Shown here one piece after another: positions 20,303 to 32,537 of a DNA stretch of 64,000 nt; position 1 is the stretch's first letter; every line of letters starts with the position of its first letter. The notes under the pieces are model-generated. The model made no database searches, was not told where the DNA came from, and saw nothing but the letters and a program-made list of their open reading frames with translations. The stretch lies in NCBI RefSeq assembly GCF_030463565.1, contig NC_134675.1, forward strand, positions 13,723,862-13,787,861. The letters run 5' to 3'. Made by a program: the position numbers and the translations under genes. Origin of the DNA: Pelecanus crispus. Lineage: Eukaryota > Chordata > Aves > Pelecaniformes > Pelecanidae.

Positions 20303-21474
20303 ACAGGCAAGCAACCCTGGCAAACTGACACGCCACCCGATAGAAGGGTGCCTTGCCTACCCCAATGAATGCCAGCAGCTTCTAGCACTGTACCGGGGCC
20401 TGACCTGTGCCTATCAAGCCACAACTGAGTACTATCAATGGAGCATGGTTGAGAAAGGGACCCAAACTACATCTGAGGACACCATGGTTGAGATAGGGAC
20501 CCAAACAACAACAACAACTATAGTAATTGCCCCAGTAGTGAAAAAGAAACAGTAGACAAGGAGAACAATGGGTCCATATCATCAATTAGTAAGGGAGGAG
20601 GAAGAAGAGGAAAGGTTTGATCAAGAAGCCGGTCCTTCGACACAGAAATTGGAGGAAGGAGTAAGAGAATTCAAACAGGAAGCGGAAACTACCCGGTCCC
20701 TGACCTCATCAGAACTTTGAGACATGCGGAAAGATTACAGCCGCCAGCCAGGTGAGGGGATTGCTGCCTGGCTGCTCTGATGCTGGGATAATGGGGCCGA
20801 CAGTCAGCAATTGGAAGGTAAGGAAGCCCAACAACTGGGATCCCTTGCTAGAAACCAGGGAATTGAGAGAGGAATTGGAAAAAAGGCAGCAATTTGCAGT
20901 CTCTGGAGACGGCTCCTCTCAAGCGTGAGGGCAAGATATCCATTCAAGGAAGATCTTGTGAACTCCCCAGGAAGATGAAGGCATCCAGTACCCAAGAGAA
21001 TTAGCAGTGCTGGAAGTCATCTACAGTGATCTAGACAATTATGAGGTCTCCAAAGATCCAGAGGATGTCCTGTGCACATGGGCCATGTGGAGGAAGGTGA
21101 TTCAAAGTGCCCCAGCATCATATTCTAACAGCTTGGCAGCGATGTATTGCCCAGATATGGATACACCAACTGTGGAGAGAATGTCTTCTTGGCTCCAAAA
21201 CTTTGAAGAAAATCTCTGTCCCTCCTCATCCCTATGGGCCAGCACCTTGACTGTCAGGGGTGCCCCGAGAAATCAGTCCTGTCCTGCCCCAGTCAGAGGG
21301 AAAGGGAGCCCCAGGCGCATGCCACGTGGCACACTCTGGTTCTTCCCGCGTGACCAGGGGGAGGACATGAGGAAGTGGGATGGTGAACCCACCTTTAAGC
21401 TGGAAGCCTGTGTATGTGAACTGAGAGGGAAGACAGCTGTTAAGAAGGGGCCACCAAGAAGGCTGTCAGCTTAG
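20193..21474 (+). pseudogene. ERV-V gag
   Basis: The frame 20193-20555 has a Thr-rich pair of units (EKGTQTTSED, EIGTQTTTT) and ends in a KKK patch. An acidic EEEEE run follows, then SRQPGEGIAAWLL with TGA at 20778-20780 and CWDN, then 21007-21474 with MLEVIYSDLDNYEVSKDP, WAMWRKVIQSAPASYSNSLA and an Arg/Lys-rich end. The block order equals ERV-I gag. It is interrupted by stops. No CCHC knuckle is seen. Confidence 0.75.
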
Positions 21475-21719
21475 TTGCTGTAGAGACACAAAAAGGCAAT
21501 CAGCAATCTTGCAGACATAGAAGAAGGACTGAAATCACCTCCCTTGATCCTGGTGAGGGGACTTCTGGTCTGGCACTGAAAGGGTCAGACAGTGAATACT
21601 CCAACCAGGAACAGGAATAGAGGGTCCCTGCCTTCGGCCAGGAGGAGGAAAGGGATGACCGGGTATACTGCACTGTGTGGATTTGATGGCCTGGAACATC
21701 AGACCCACAGAAGTATAAG

Positions 21720-21959
21720 GCTTTGGTAGACACTGGTGCACAGTGTACGCTGGTGCCATCAGGGTATAGGAGCACAGAACTCATCTGGATCTCTGGAGTG
21801 ACAGGGGGATGCCAACAGTGGTCTGTATTGGAGGCTGAGGTGAGCTTAACAGGGGACAAGTGGCAAAAGCACCCCATTGTGACAGGCCCAGAGGCCCCTT
21901 GTGTCCTTGGCATAGACTACCTCAGGAGGGTGTCCTTCAAGGACCCAAAGGGGTACTGA
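21720..21959 (+). pseudogene. ERV-V aspartic protease
   Basis: LVDTGAQCTLVPSGY (DTG at 21729-21737) with the flap-like ISGVTGGCQQ, and VLGIDYLRR near the C-terminus, where ERV-I has a gap. It is open through 21958 and is the better preserved of the two proteases. Confidence 0.82.
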
Positions 21960-21980
21960 TGGGCTTTTGGTGTAGCCACT

Positions 21981-22666
21981 GTGAACACAGAGAAGATCAA
22001 ACAGTTATCGACCCTGCCTGGCCTCTCGGAAGATCCCTTCGTTGTGGCATTGCTGCAAGTTGAAGAACAGCAGGTGCCAATTGCTACCAGGACGGTGCAC
22101 CAGTGGCAATATCGCACCAACCGAGACTCCCTGGCTGCCATCCATGAGCTGATTCATCAACTGGAAAGCCAAGGAGTCATCAGCAAGATTCACTCACCTT
22201 TTAATAGTCCCATATGACCAGTGCAAAAGTCGGATGGAGGGTGGAGGTTAACCGTAGACTATCGTGGCCTAAACAAAGTGATGCCACCACTGAGTGCTGC
22301 TGTGCCAGACATGCTAGAGCTCCAATATGAACTGGAGTCAAAGGCAGCCAAGTGGTATGCTGTAATTGACATTGCCAATGCGTTTTTCTCAATTCCTTTG
22401 GCAGCAGAGTGCAGGCCACAGTTTGCTTTCACATGGAGGGGTGTCCAATACACCTGGAATCGACTTCCCCAGGGGTGGAAGCACAGCCCCACCATTTGTC
22501 ATGGACTGATCCAGACTGCACTGGAAAAGGGTGATGCCCCTGAACATCTACAATACATCGATGACATCATCATGTGGGGAAACAAGGTAGAAGAAGTGTT
22601 TGAGAAGGGAAAAAGAGTAATTCAGATTCTTCTGAAAGCTGGTTTTGCCATAAAAAGAAGCAAGGT
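21981..22666 (+). pseudogene. ERV-V reverse transcriptase, first part
   Basis: Motif A is intact (IDIANAFFSIPL) and motif C is YIDD (22554-22565, YIDDIIMWG). A premature TGA at 22215-22217 replaces a Trp codon in the SPFNSPIW block and splits the frame (21981-22217, then 22221 onward, same phase). At 22667 an LTR-A insertion interrupts the thumb; RT resumes at 23233. Confidence 0.85.
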
Positions 22667-23232
22667 TGTCCTGGTTTCGGCTGGGATAGAGTTAATTTTC
22701 TTCCTAGCAGCAGGCACAGTGCTGTGTTTTGGATTTAGTAGGAGAAGAATGTTGAGAACACACTGATGTTTTTAGTTGTTGCTAAGTACTGCTTATGCTA
22801 GTCAAGGATTTTTCAGCTTCCCATGCTCTGCCAGGTGCACAAGAAACTGGGAGGGGGCACAGCCAGAATAGTTGATCCAAACTGACCAAAGGGATATTCC
22901 ATACCATATGATGTCATGCTCAGTATATAAACTGGGGGGGGTTGGCTGGGGAGCAGCGATCGCTGCTCGGGAACTGTCTGGGTATCGGTCGGCGGGTGGT
23001 GAGCAATTGCATTGTGCATCACTTGCTTTGTATATTATTATTACTATTATTATTACATTGTTATTATTATTATTTTACTTTATTTCATTTCAATTATTAA
23101 ACTGTTCTTATCTCAACCCAGGAGTGTTTCTCACTCTTACTCCTCCGATTCTCTCCCCCAACCCATCGGGGTAGGGGGAGTGAGTGAGCGGCTGCATGGT
23201 GCTTAGTTGCTGGCTGGGGCTAAACCACGACA
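22667..23232 (+). mobile_element. Solo LTR-A, forward, 5-bp TSD AAGGT
   Basis: Starts TGTCCTGGTTTCGGC, ends ..CTAAACCACGACA, 566 bp. AAGGT occurs at 22662-22666 and 23233-23237. TATATAAA lies at 22924-22931 and the 18-bp palindrome GAGCAGCGATCGCTGCTC at 22951-22968. The CRE-like site has one change (TGATGTCA). It is inserted in ERV-V RT. Confidence 0.92.
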
Positions 23233-23718
23233 AAGGTCAAGGGACCTGCACAGGAGGTTCAGTTCTTGCGAATAAAATGGCAAGATGGATGCCATCATGT
23301 GACTACGGATGTGGTCAACAAGAGAGCAACTATGTCCCCACCAGCTAACAAGAAGGAAACACAAGCTTTCGTAGGCCTTGTGGGATTCTGGAGAATGCAT
23401 ATTCCAGGTTATAGTCAGCTTGTGAGCCCTCTCTATCGAGTAACCTGAAAGAAGGACTGTTTTGAGTGGGGTCTTGAGCAACAGCAAGCCTTTAAGCAGA
23501 TCAAACAGGAGATAGCCATGCGGTAGCCCTTGGGCCTGTCCGTACAGGACCAGCTGTGCAAAATGTACTCTGCACTGCAGCTGAGGAGCATGGTCTCACC
23601 TGGAGCCTATGGCAGAAAACATCAGGAGAAACCCAAGGTCAACCTCTAGGGTTTTGGATACCGGGGGTATCAAGGATCAGAAGCCCACTACTCCCTGACT
23701 GAATAAAAGATACTAGCA
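23233..23718 (+). pseudogene. ERV-V RT thumb, connection and RNase H start
   Basis: Continues in the RT phase: FLRIKWQDGCHH, KETQAFVGLVGFWRMHIPGYSQL, SPLYRVT, FEWGLEQQQAFKQIK, then the LGFW/GYQGSEA region in a shifted frame. Interrupted at 23719 by LTR-A. Confidence 0.8.
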
Positions 23719-24283
23719 TGTCGTGGTTTAGCCCCAGCCAGCAACTAAGCACCATGCAGCCGCTCGCTCACTCCCCCTACCCCGATGGGAAGGGGGAGAG
23801 AATCGGAGGAGTAAGAGTGAGAAACATTCCTGGGTTAAGATAAGAACAGTTTAATAATTGAAATAAAATGAAGTAAAATAATAATAATAACAATATAATA
23901 ATAATAGTAATAATAATATACAAAGCAAGTGATGCACAATGCAATTGCTCACCACCCGCCGACCGATACCCAGACAGTTCCCGAGCAGCGATCGCTGCTC
24001 CCCAGCCAACCCCCCCCAGTTTATATACTGAGCATGACGTCATGTGGTATGGAATAGCCCTTTGGGCAGTTTGGATCAACTATTCTGGCTGTGCCCCCTC
24101 CCAGTTTCTTGTGTACCTGGCAGAGCATGGGAAGCTGAAAAGTCCTTGACTAGCATAAGCAGTACTCAGCAACAACTAAAACATCAGTGTGTTCTCAACA
24201 TTCTTCTCCTACTAAATCCAAAACACAGCACTGTGCCTGCTACTAGGAAGAAAATTAACTCTATCCCAGCCGAAACCAGGACA
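23719..24283 (-). mobile_element. Solo LTR-A, reverse, 5-bp TSD TAGCA
   Basis: The plus-strand ends are TGTCGTGGTTTAGCCCC and ..CGAAACCAGGACA, 565 bp. TAGCA occurs at 23714-23718 and 24284-24288. The CRE-like TGACGTCA and the 18-bp palindrome (23983-24000) are intact. It is inserted in ERV-V RNase H, opposite in direction to the copy at 22667. Confidence 0.92.
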
Positions 24284-24952
24284 TAGCAGCATATGAGGGG
24301 GTTCAAGCCACTTCAGAAGTTGTTGGTACAGAAGCAGAGCTCCTCTTGGCACTGCAATTGCCTGTGCTACTCTGGATGTTCAAAGGAAATATCCCCTCTA
24401 TGCATCATGCAACCAGTGCGACATGGATTAAGTGGGTAGTGTTGATCACACAACGAACTCGATGGGGAACCACAAACACCCAGGAATCCTGGAAGTGATC
24501 ATGGACTGGCCAGAAGGCAGAGATTTTGGAGCATTGCCTGAGGAGGTGGCTCCTGCCCAAGAGGCACCACCACATAATAATGAGTTATCAGAAGATGAGA
24601 GGCGTTATGCTTTGTTTACTGATGGATCCTGTCCTGTGGTAGGAAACGGTCGGAAGTGGAAAGCTGCTGTGTGGAGTCCCACATGACAAGTCGTTGAAGC
24701 CACTGAAGGAGAAGGTGAGTCAAGTCAGGTTGCAGAAGTGAATGCCAGCCAACTAGCCCTAGAGATTGCTGAATGAAACAAGTGGCCAGTACTCTATCTC
24801 TATACTGACTCATGGATGGTAGCTAATGCCCTGTGGGGGTGGCTAGAGCAGTGGAAGAAGACCAATTGGCAGCATAGGGCTACACCCATTTGGGCTGCTG
24901 CACTGTGGCAAGATATCGCTGCCCAGGTAGAAAACATCGCTCTAAAGGTATA
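24284..24952 (+). pseudogene. ERV-V RNase H
   Basis: Reads AAYEGVQATSEVVGTEAELL (24290 on), the LLWMFKGNIPS, HHATSATWIKW blocks, LFTDGSCPVVGNGRKWKAAVW (first RNase H acidic motif), and NALWGWLEQWKKTNWQHRAT (C-terminal part). There are small frame breaks. The next LTR-A enters at 24953 within the KVYVV.DAH block. Confidence 0.8.
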
Positions 24953-25534
24953 TGTTGTGGTTCAGCCCCCATCGGCAACCAAGCACCACACAACCGCTCG
25001 CTCACCCTCCCTGCCCGGTGGGATGGGGGAATCAGAAGGGCAAATGTAAGAAAACTCATGGGCTGAGATAAGAACAGTTTAATAATTGAAACAAAATAAT
25101 AATATTAATAATAATAGTAATAAAAATTGTAATGAAAAGGAGAACAACAAGAGAGAGAGAAAGAAAACCCAGGAAAAAAAAACAAGCGATGCAACTGCTC
25201 ACCACCCACCAACCGACGTCCAGCCAGTCCCCGAGCAGCAATCACAGCCTCCCAGCCAACTCCCCCCAGTTTATATACTGAACATGACGTCATATGGTAT
25301 AGAATACCCCTTTGGCCAGTTTGGGTCAGCTGTCCTGCCTGTGCCCCCTCCCAGCTTCTTGTGCACCTGGCAGAGCATGGGAAGCTGAAAAAGTCCTTGA
25401 CTAGTGTAAGCAGTACTTAGCAACAACTAAAACATCAGTGTGTTATCAGCATTCTTCTCATCCTAAATCCAAAACACAGCACTATGCCAGCTACTAGGAA
25501 GAAAATTAACTCTATCCCAGCCAAAACCAGGACA
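24953..25534 (-). mobile_element. Solo LTR-A, reverse, TSD GTATA/GTATG
   Basis: The plus-strand ends are TGTTGTGGTTCAGCCCC and ..CAAAACCAGGACA, 582 bp. The flanking 5-mers are GTATA (24948-24952) and GTATG (25535-25539), one mismatch. TGACGTCA is retained; the 18-bp palindrome is degraded. Its higher divergence suggests it is older than the two neighbouring LTR-A insertions. Confidence 0.85.
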
Positions 25535-25765
25535 GTATGTGATGTAGACGTTCACATGCACAAATCTGTGCCACTGAAGAACATCAAAACAACGAACAGG
25601 TAGACCAGGCTGTTAAAATTGAAGTGGCTCAGGTCGACCTGTACTGGGAGCGTAAGGGTGAGCTGTTTTTGCTTGATTTGCCCATGAAACATCAGGACAT
25701 CTAGGAGAGATGCAACATACAGATGGGTTCATGATCGAGGGGTGGACCTGACCATGGAGGTCATG
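25535..25765 (+). pseudogene. ERV-V RNase H end and integrase start
   Basis: Contains the DVHMHKSVPLKNI-like end of RNase H and the first His pair of the integrase zinc motif (HETSGHLG) followed by the ATYRWVHDRGVDLTMEV block, with frame shifts. Integrase stops where the CR1 begins. Confidence 0.65.
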
Positions 25766-26690
25766 CAGAGAGGAAATTAGAAAGGCAAAAGCCCAGCTAG
25801 AACTCAATCTGGCCACTGTTGTAAGAGATAATAAAAAATGTTTTTATAAGTACATCAACAATAAAAGGAGAGCCAAGGAGAATCTCCATCCTTTGCTGGA
25901 TGCAGGGGGGAACATTGCCACCAAGGATGAGGAAAAGGCTGAGGTACTTAATGCCTTCTTTGCCTCAGTCTTTAATAGCCAGACCAGTTATCCCCAGGGC
26001 ATTCAGCCCCCTGAGCTGGAAGACAGGGATGGGGAGCAGAATGGAGCCCACATAGTCCAGGAGGAAGCAGTTAATGACCTGCTATGCCACCTGGATGCTC
26101 ACAAATATATGGGGCCAGATGGGATCCACCTGAGAGTATTGAGGGAGCTGGCAGAGGAGCTTGCCAAGCCACTCTCCATCATCTGTCAGCAGTCCTGGTT
26201 AACAGGGGAGGTCCCTGATGACTGGAGGCTTTTGAATGTGATGCCCATCTACAAGAAGGGCCGGAAGGAGGATCTGGAGAACTACAGGCCTGTCAGCCTG
26301 ACCTCGGTGCCGGGAAAGATTATGGAGAGGTTCATAATGAGTACGTTCAACAGGCATGTGCAGGTCAACCAGGGGATCAGGCCCAGCCAGCATGGGTTTA
26401 TGAAAGGCAGGTCCTGCTTGGCCACCCCGATCTCCTTCTATGACCTGGTGACCCGCCTGGTGGATGAAGGAAAGGCTGTGGACGTCATCTACCCGGACCT
26501 CAGCAAAGCCTTTGACACCGTCTCCCACAGCATTCTCCTAAGGAATCTGGCAGCTCATGGATTAGACAGGCGTACTCTTTGCTGGGTAAAAATCTGGCTG
26601 GATGGCCGAGCCCAGAGAGTTGTGGTGAATGGAGTTAAATCCAGTTGGCGACCGGTCACAAGTGGTGCACCTGGGCCATCTGCTGCCTGA
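25766..26690 (+). mobile_element. CR1 LINE, ORF2 RT segment, plus strand
   Basis: The 265-codon frame 25893-26690 carries [48 protein letters not shown] and the motif A line, here [15 protein letters not shown] (usually [11 protein letters not shown]). It breaks off after TSGAPG, before the VPQGSVLGP and F-A-D-D motifs. Truncated at both ends; a member of the young subfamily. Confidence 0.88.
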
Positions 26691-27597
26691 ATTGTATACC
26701 ACAATGACTCAGCACGAATTGTGGTCAGAATCATAGAATGTAAAATACTGAGAAAATACTGACCAAAGCCTGTCATTTCAAGATCCTATAGATAGTGATC
26801 CAAAAGGCAGACCTTTTGAGCTCTCTGGGACTCATCAGAATACCTTACTTTAAGCCTAACCCAGGGGACTGTGGCCCCAGATTAGGTACCTTCAGTATTG
26901 GTTAAGCTTTTTAAAAATGCAGGCAGGTGCCTGAAAGTGAGTTGGCAAAGCTACATCCCAAGGTGAAGTGCCTAGATTTCTGTCCAGTATGTGGCGATGG
27001 GTGGGAGCAAGCACCCTCTCCTGACAGCCAACAGCCGGTCAAGGCCCTCATTCACCTCCTTCCCCCAACCCATAGCTCTAAGCCAACACTTCTGAGTAAG
27101 TGCAGACCTCATCAGCACTGTGTGAGGTTAAGAGTGGGCCCATCATGGCTCCCAGCTCAAAACCCCACTACTGAACTTGCACCACAACTTAGCAAATACC
27201 CCTGGGGTTATTTGTGGGACAGACCCTGCTTGACATTAGGGTTTTAATGGTCCTTTGTGCAATTTTTTGGCAGCAGTACTAGATGAAGCAGCCCCTCACA
27301 CACTCAGTTGATGGGTTCCTGACCCTGTGTCATTGTGTTATCCCTTCTATGGGATAAACTTACCCCCTATTTTTTCCTTGGGGTATTTTCCAGCAAGCTC
27401 AATACCCTAACCCAATGCAACCACACACTAGAGGTGGGGTGGGAGGGGGAAGTGAGGGAATGTAGTTTAAACAGCATTAACATTAACTGTGATACCAGAA
27501 ATAGTGTCCCTGATGGGTCTAGCTGCAGCCTCCCAAACAGAGACATCTCTTTGTACGCAAACCAAAGGGATGTAGTATGGATGAGGAATGAAAAGCA
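26691..27597. other. Unassigned sequence
   Basis: No gene recognised. A lone 'aatcatagaatg' at about 26729 resembles a CR1 tail but has no CR1 body next to it. Short frames are open on the plus strand without similarity to known proteins. Confidence 0.4.
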
Positions 27598-29640
27598 AAA
27601 TCATAGAATCATAGAATGCTTTGGGTTGGAAAGGACCTTTAGAGATCATCTAGCCCAACCCCCCTGCAGTGAGTAGGGACATCTTTAACTAGATCAGGTT
27701 GCTCAGAGCCCCATCCAACCTGACCTTGAATGTTTCCAGGGATGGGGCCTCCACTACCTCTCCGGGCAACCTGTTCCAGTGCTTCACCACCCTCATTGTA
27801 AAAAATTTCTTTCTTATGTCTAGTCTAAATCTATTCTTCTTTAGTTTAAATCCATTATTCCTTGTCCTGTCACAACAGGTCTTGCTAAAAAGATTCTCCC
27901 CATCCTTCCTATAGGCCCCCTTTAAGTACTGGAAGGCCACAACAAGGTCTCCTCACAGCCTTCTCTTCTTCAGGCTGAACAACCCCAACTCTCTCAGCCT
28001 GGCCTCATAGGAGAGGTGCTCCAGCCCTCGGATCATTTTTGTAGCCCTCCTCTGGACCCGCTCCAACAGGTCCATGTCCTTCTTGTGCTGAGGACTCCAG
28101 AGCTGGACACAGTACTCCAGGTGGGGTCTCACGAGAGCAGAGTAGAGGGGCAGAATCACCTCCCTCGACCTGCTGGCCACGCTTCTTTTGATGCAGCCCA
28201 GGATACGGTTGGCTTTCTGTGCTGCAAGCGCACATTGCCGGCTCATGTCCAGCTTTTCATCTACCAGTACCCCCAAGTCCTTCTCCGCAGGGCTGCTCTC
28301 AATCTCTTCATCCCCCAGCCTGTACTGATACCGGGGGTTGCCCCATTCCAGGCGCAGGACCTTGCACTCGGCCTTGTTGAACCTCATGAGGTTCACAGAG
28401 GCCCACCTCTCTAGCTTGTCCAGGTCCCTTTGGATGACATCTCATCCTCCTGGCATGTCAACCGCACCACTCAGCTTGGTGTTGTCTGCAAACTTGCTGA
28501 GGGTGCACTCGATCGCACTATGTCATTGATGAAGATATTAAATAGCACCGGTCCCAGTACGGACCCCTGAGGGACTCCACTTGTCACCGGTCTCCATCTG
28601 GACATCGAGCCATTGACCACGACCCTCTGGATGTGACCATCCAACCGATTCCTTATCCACCAAACCATCCACCTATCAAATCCATATCTCCCCAATTTAG
28701 AGAGAAGCATGTTGTGGGGGACTGTGTTGACCACTTTACAGAAATCCAAGTAGATGACATCCATTGCTTTTCCCTTGTCCACTGATGCAGTCACTCCTTC
28801 ATAGAAAGCCACTAGGTTGGTCAGGCAGGACTTGCCCTTGGTGAAGCTGTGCTGGCTGTCTCGAATCACCTCCCTGTCCTCCATGTGCTTGAGCATAGCT
28901 TCTAGGAGGATCTGTTCCATGATCTTCCCAGGCACAGAGGTGAGGCTGACAGGTCGGTAGTTCCCAGGATCCTCCTTTCTTCCCTTTTTAAAAATGGGCA
29001 CAACATTCCCCTTTTTCCAGTCAGCAGGGACTTCACCTGACTGCCATGACTTTTCAAATATCATGGAGAGTGGCTTGGCAACTACATCAGCCAATTCCCT
29101 CAGGACTCTGGGGTGCATCTCGTCAGGTCCCATAGACTTGTGTACATTGAGGTTCCTCAGGTGGTCTCAAACCTGATCTTCCCTTACAGTGGGAGGGGCT
29201 TTACCCCCCTGGTCCCCATCTTTTGGTCCATCGATTTGGGAGGGGTGAGGAGAGAGGTTGCCGGTGAAGACCGAGGCAAAGAAGTTGTTGTGTACCTCCA
29301 CTTTCTCCTCGTCTGTTGATACAAGTTCGCCATTCTTGTTCATCGGGGGGGTACGCTTTCTTTAACCTTCCTTTTCTGGTTGATATACCTGTAGAAGTCC
29401 TTCTTGTTCTTCTTTACGTCCCTTGCCAAATTCAGCTCCAGCCGTGCCTTGGCCTTCCTGACCCCATCCCTACACAACCGGGCCGTTTCCCTGTATTCCC
29501 CCCAGGACACCTGTCCCTGCTTCCACTGCCTGTGCAGTTCCCTCTTGCTCTTTAGCTTGACCAGCAGGTCTGGACTCAGCCATGCTGGTCTCTTCCCTTC
29601 CTTGCCTGATGAGCCCTTCCTTCCTCACCTGCCAACCATC
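27598..29640 (-). mobile_element. CR1 LINE, 5'-truncated, minus strand, different subfamily
   Basis: The tail (AATCATAGAATCATAGAATG reversed) is at 27598. Frames 29133-28471 (220 aa) and 28396-27953 (147 aa) carry [74 protein letters not shown], and the C-terminal [20 protein letters not shown]. Motif A reads DFCKVVNTV (usually DFSKAFDTV), so one catalytic-site region is altered. Frame shifts separate the pieces. It is a CR1 group distinct from the one at 54794 and 59048. Confidence 0.9.
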
Positions 29641-31530
29641 TGTTTCTTACAGTGATTTAAGCAACTATAAGATGCTGCAAATGGGATGTTACACCAGTAA
29701 CAAACTTTTTCCCTAGTCACTTCACCATATTTGCCTCTCACAGGTGCACTTCCTACTTTTACTGCTGGGCCACTACCAGAATACACTGTGCTCTCTTGTA
29801 AGAACCTTCTCATCAAGGAAAGAAAATTAAGCCTTCCTTATACATGGCAAGGAGTGTAGTTGTACTTCAGGTCTTGGTGAGTGAAGAGCTCATGCCCTTC
29901 AAAATCCCCAAAAAGGAGACAGCAAAAGCAACACAAAGCCTTCTCTGCTGAGAGAAAGGATGTATAATTATTATTTTTTAAAATCACAGTGCACAGGGGA
30001 GGGAGGGAGAGGGGGCTTCAATATGCAGGAGGAAAGTTTTTTACTCACAGCTCCAGAACTTATTTGCACTGTCTCTGCTCTTGGTAGTTTCCTGCTGAAA
30101 ATGTCTCCTCTCCACTAAGTGACTGGTTGCTGGGGTTAGGTGATACTCTTGACACTTCCTTGGAAATCAGTCTCAAATGTTTTTTCCAGCAAGAAGGCTG
30201 AAGCACTGCAGGATACCCTTCTGGACTGTGAAGAACTTTAAGCTCAGCTTCACAAGCCTCCTTCTGAATTAAACAAGTTCAGGCAAAATGCGTGAGGAGG
30301 CCATAATGCTAGAACACAGAGAGCATTTGGGGACAAACAAGGGCCATCCTTTCACAAGGCAGGCTGAACTGTGCAAAAGTAACAGAGAATGAGCAGGCAG
30401 TATTCAGCTCAGATTCAGTGCATCTGAGCAGAAAAACAAAGTTTGGAAGAAGGCCCAGGACAGTAATGGTACCAATAAACCATAATGTACCTAAGTTGTT
30501 CAATTTGCTGCTCATAGTTGCACAACATAGGAAGGTTTCTTGCAAAGATAAAAGAAAAGAGATTAACTGCATGTGTCAATGCATGTCTAAGTGCTGCAGT
30601 GTACTATTATCTCCAAGTTTCATCTCACATAAATACTGAACAGAGTGCTGCGTAATAATCCAAAATATCTTGTAAGAGTGAGATGAAAGGGGTGGCAGCG
30701 AGCAGGGTGTGTACAGAGAAAAGGACCCTGCACTGTAAAGAACTTTAAAATGTGTAGTTGGGGGGGGGGGGGGTTTACATTCAGCTAATATGTTCTATAC
30801 TTCTCTTGCCATCCCACAGAAATTATTTTTCATACTGAAAAGAAGCCCTGAAGAAACCTCTGTACTTTTATTTCTGTTGGTGTTAAATGAACCATACTCT
30901 GATAGCAATAATAGCTATTGGAGGATGGTCATTAGTTTGTTATTGATACCTAGACTATCTAGTTAAAGGCAGATCTTTGCTTCATGCCTCACAGAACATC
31001 TGACGTAAATGAATAGCTACTGATACACTAGCATTGTCTATTATTACATGGCTATCAGAAACAGCCAGTATTTGAAAAGTTTCTAATGAGACCTCTGCTG
31101 ACCAAGCATAGGTTTTCAGTAGCTGTGGTGGTATAAACAGAAAGGAAGCAAGCTCCCAAGCATACAAGCTGGTTGGAAACTTTTAGATTGGCGTAACAGA
31201 AATGAGAATGATTTGCTTTTGATACCGAAAGCCTTTGCCTTGTTAACTGGGTGAACTTAGTTTGTGAGGTTGTATGAAGCACTTGTGAGACTGGTTGGTT
31301 TTGGCACTAAGGATTTTGATATTCATAAAATTACTGTAATGCTAAAGGATTTCTATTAAATATTTGTAAGGTCATTGTGACCCCCTAATGACATTAAAAG
31401 TGCAGAAGTGTAAATGTAAATAAATTGATGTCTAAGCACTTGTATTTAGATACCCCAAATTTATTATGAAACACATATGAACTTGTAAATAAGACTGCCT
31501 TGGTTGTCTTATTTAGCCCTTATTAAGGGT
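29641..31530. other. Unassigned, mostly unique sequence
   Basis: AT-rich and without convincing coding frames. A run of about 15 G lies at 30757-30772. No repeat in the window matches it. Confidence 0.45.
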
Positions 31531-31991
31531 TGTCAGGACCTGAGTGCATTAATAGTTCTTAACGGCCCTGATCAGCCTCACCCACACCCTCTGCTCATGG
31601 GCCTAGGATCCCCATTTAAGCTCAGGCCTGGGCCATTCAGTCTATTTAAGCTATATTGTAGATATACAATATAGCTGAGCTGGTCTCCATGGCAGTCATA
31701 CCTCTGCTTAGTTGTAGACCCTGAACTGTAGATTGATTTCCTGGTTTAATCTCAGGCCTGTCTTATAAGTATGGACCTGCCTGGCAATCATTGGGTTGTC
31801 TGACCCTGGTTACCCTCACCAGACTTCATCCTGATGTGTAGATTGATTCCTTAACTTGACTTTGGACCTGCTTCTTCACCACAAACTTGCCTAAAGATCT
31901 GGACCCTTGGTTGAACCTGGCTACTGTCTCGGGGTCTGCCCTGCTCACCTTGCCTGGGTACTGCAGGGCTAGGCCCTAGCTGGTGAGACCT
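31531..31991 (+). repeat. Repeat F, copy 2, left part
   Basis: Aligns with 50-500. It is split by ERV-VI: its right part resumes at 33678 ('gtgttaatacacttggctc', 'tcccttagggagcagcc'). It therefore predates ERV-VI. A small palindrome 'attgtagatatacaatat' occurs near 31664. Confidence 0.6.
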
Positions 31992-32529
31992 TGTCCTGGT
32001 TTCACCTGGGACAGAGTTAATTTTCTTCCTAGTAGATGACATAGTGCTGTGCTTTGAACTTAGTTTGAGAATAACATTGATAACACACTGATGTTTTAGT
32101 TGTTGCTAAGTACTGCTTATGCTAGTCAAGGACTTTTCAGCTTCCCATGTTCTGCCAGGTGCACAAGAAACTGGGAGGGGGCGCAGCCAGGACAGTTGAC
32201 CCAAACTGACCAAAGGGCTATTCCATACCATATGACGTCATGCTCAGTATATAAACTGGGGGGAGTTGGCCAGGGGGCAGACTGCTGCTCGGGAACTGGC
32301 TGGGCATTGTTTGGCGGGTGGTGAGCAATTGCATTGTGCATCACTTATTTTGTATATTATTATTATTATTATTATTTTCCCTTCCTTTTCTGTCCTATTA
32401 AACTGTCTTTATCTCAACCCATGAATTTTACTTTCTTTTTCCTGATTCTCTCCCCCATGCCACTGGGGAGAGGAAGAGGGAGAGAATGGCTGTGTGGTGT
32501 TTAGCTGCCTGCCGGGTTAAACCACAACA
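31992..32529 (+). mobile_element. ERV-VI 5' LTR (LTR-A type)
   Basis: Starts TGTCCTGGTTTCACCTGG and ends GGTTAAACCACAACA, 538 bp. TGACGTCA at 32233-32240 and TATATAAA at 32248-32255. From 32139 on it is almost identical to the ERV-I LTR, so the two proviruses belong to the same subfamily. GACCT precedes it (31987-31991). Confidence 0.92.
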
Positions 32530-32537
32530 GTCCTTTT

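Noticed and set aside
26729..26745. CR1 tail-like 'aatcatagaatg' as evidence of another CR1
   Set aside because: No CR1 3' UTR lies next to it in either direction, so one short word is not enough.
29641..31530. Possible exons of genes next to ZBTB5 (such as GRHPR)
   Set aside because: No frame shows recognisable protein similarity, and no plausible exon with both splice sites was found.
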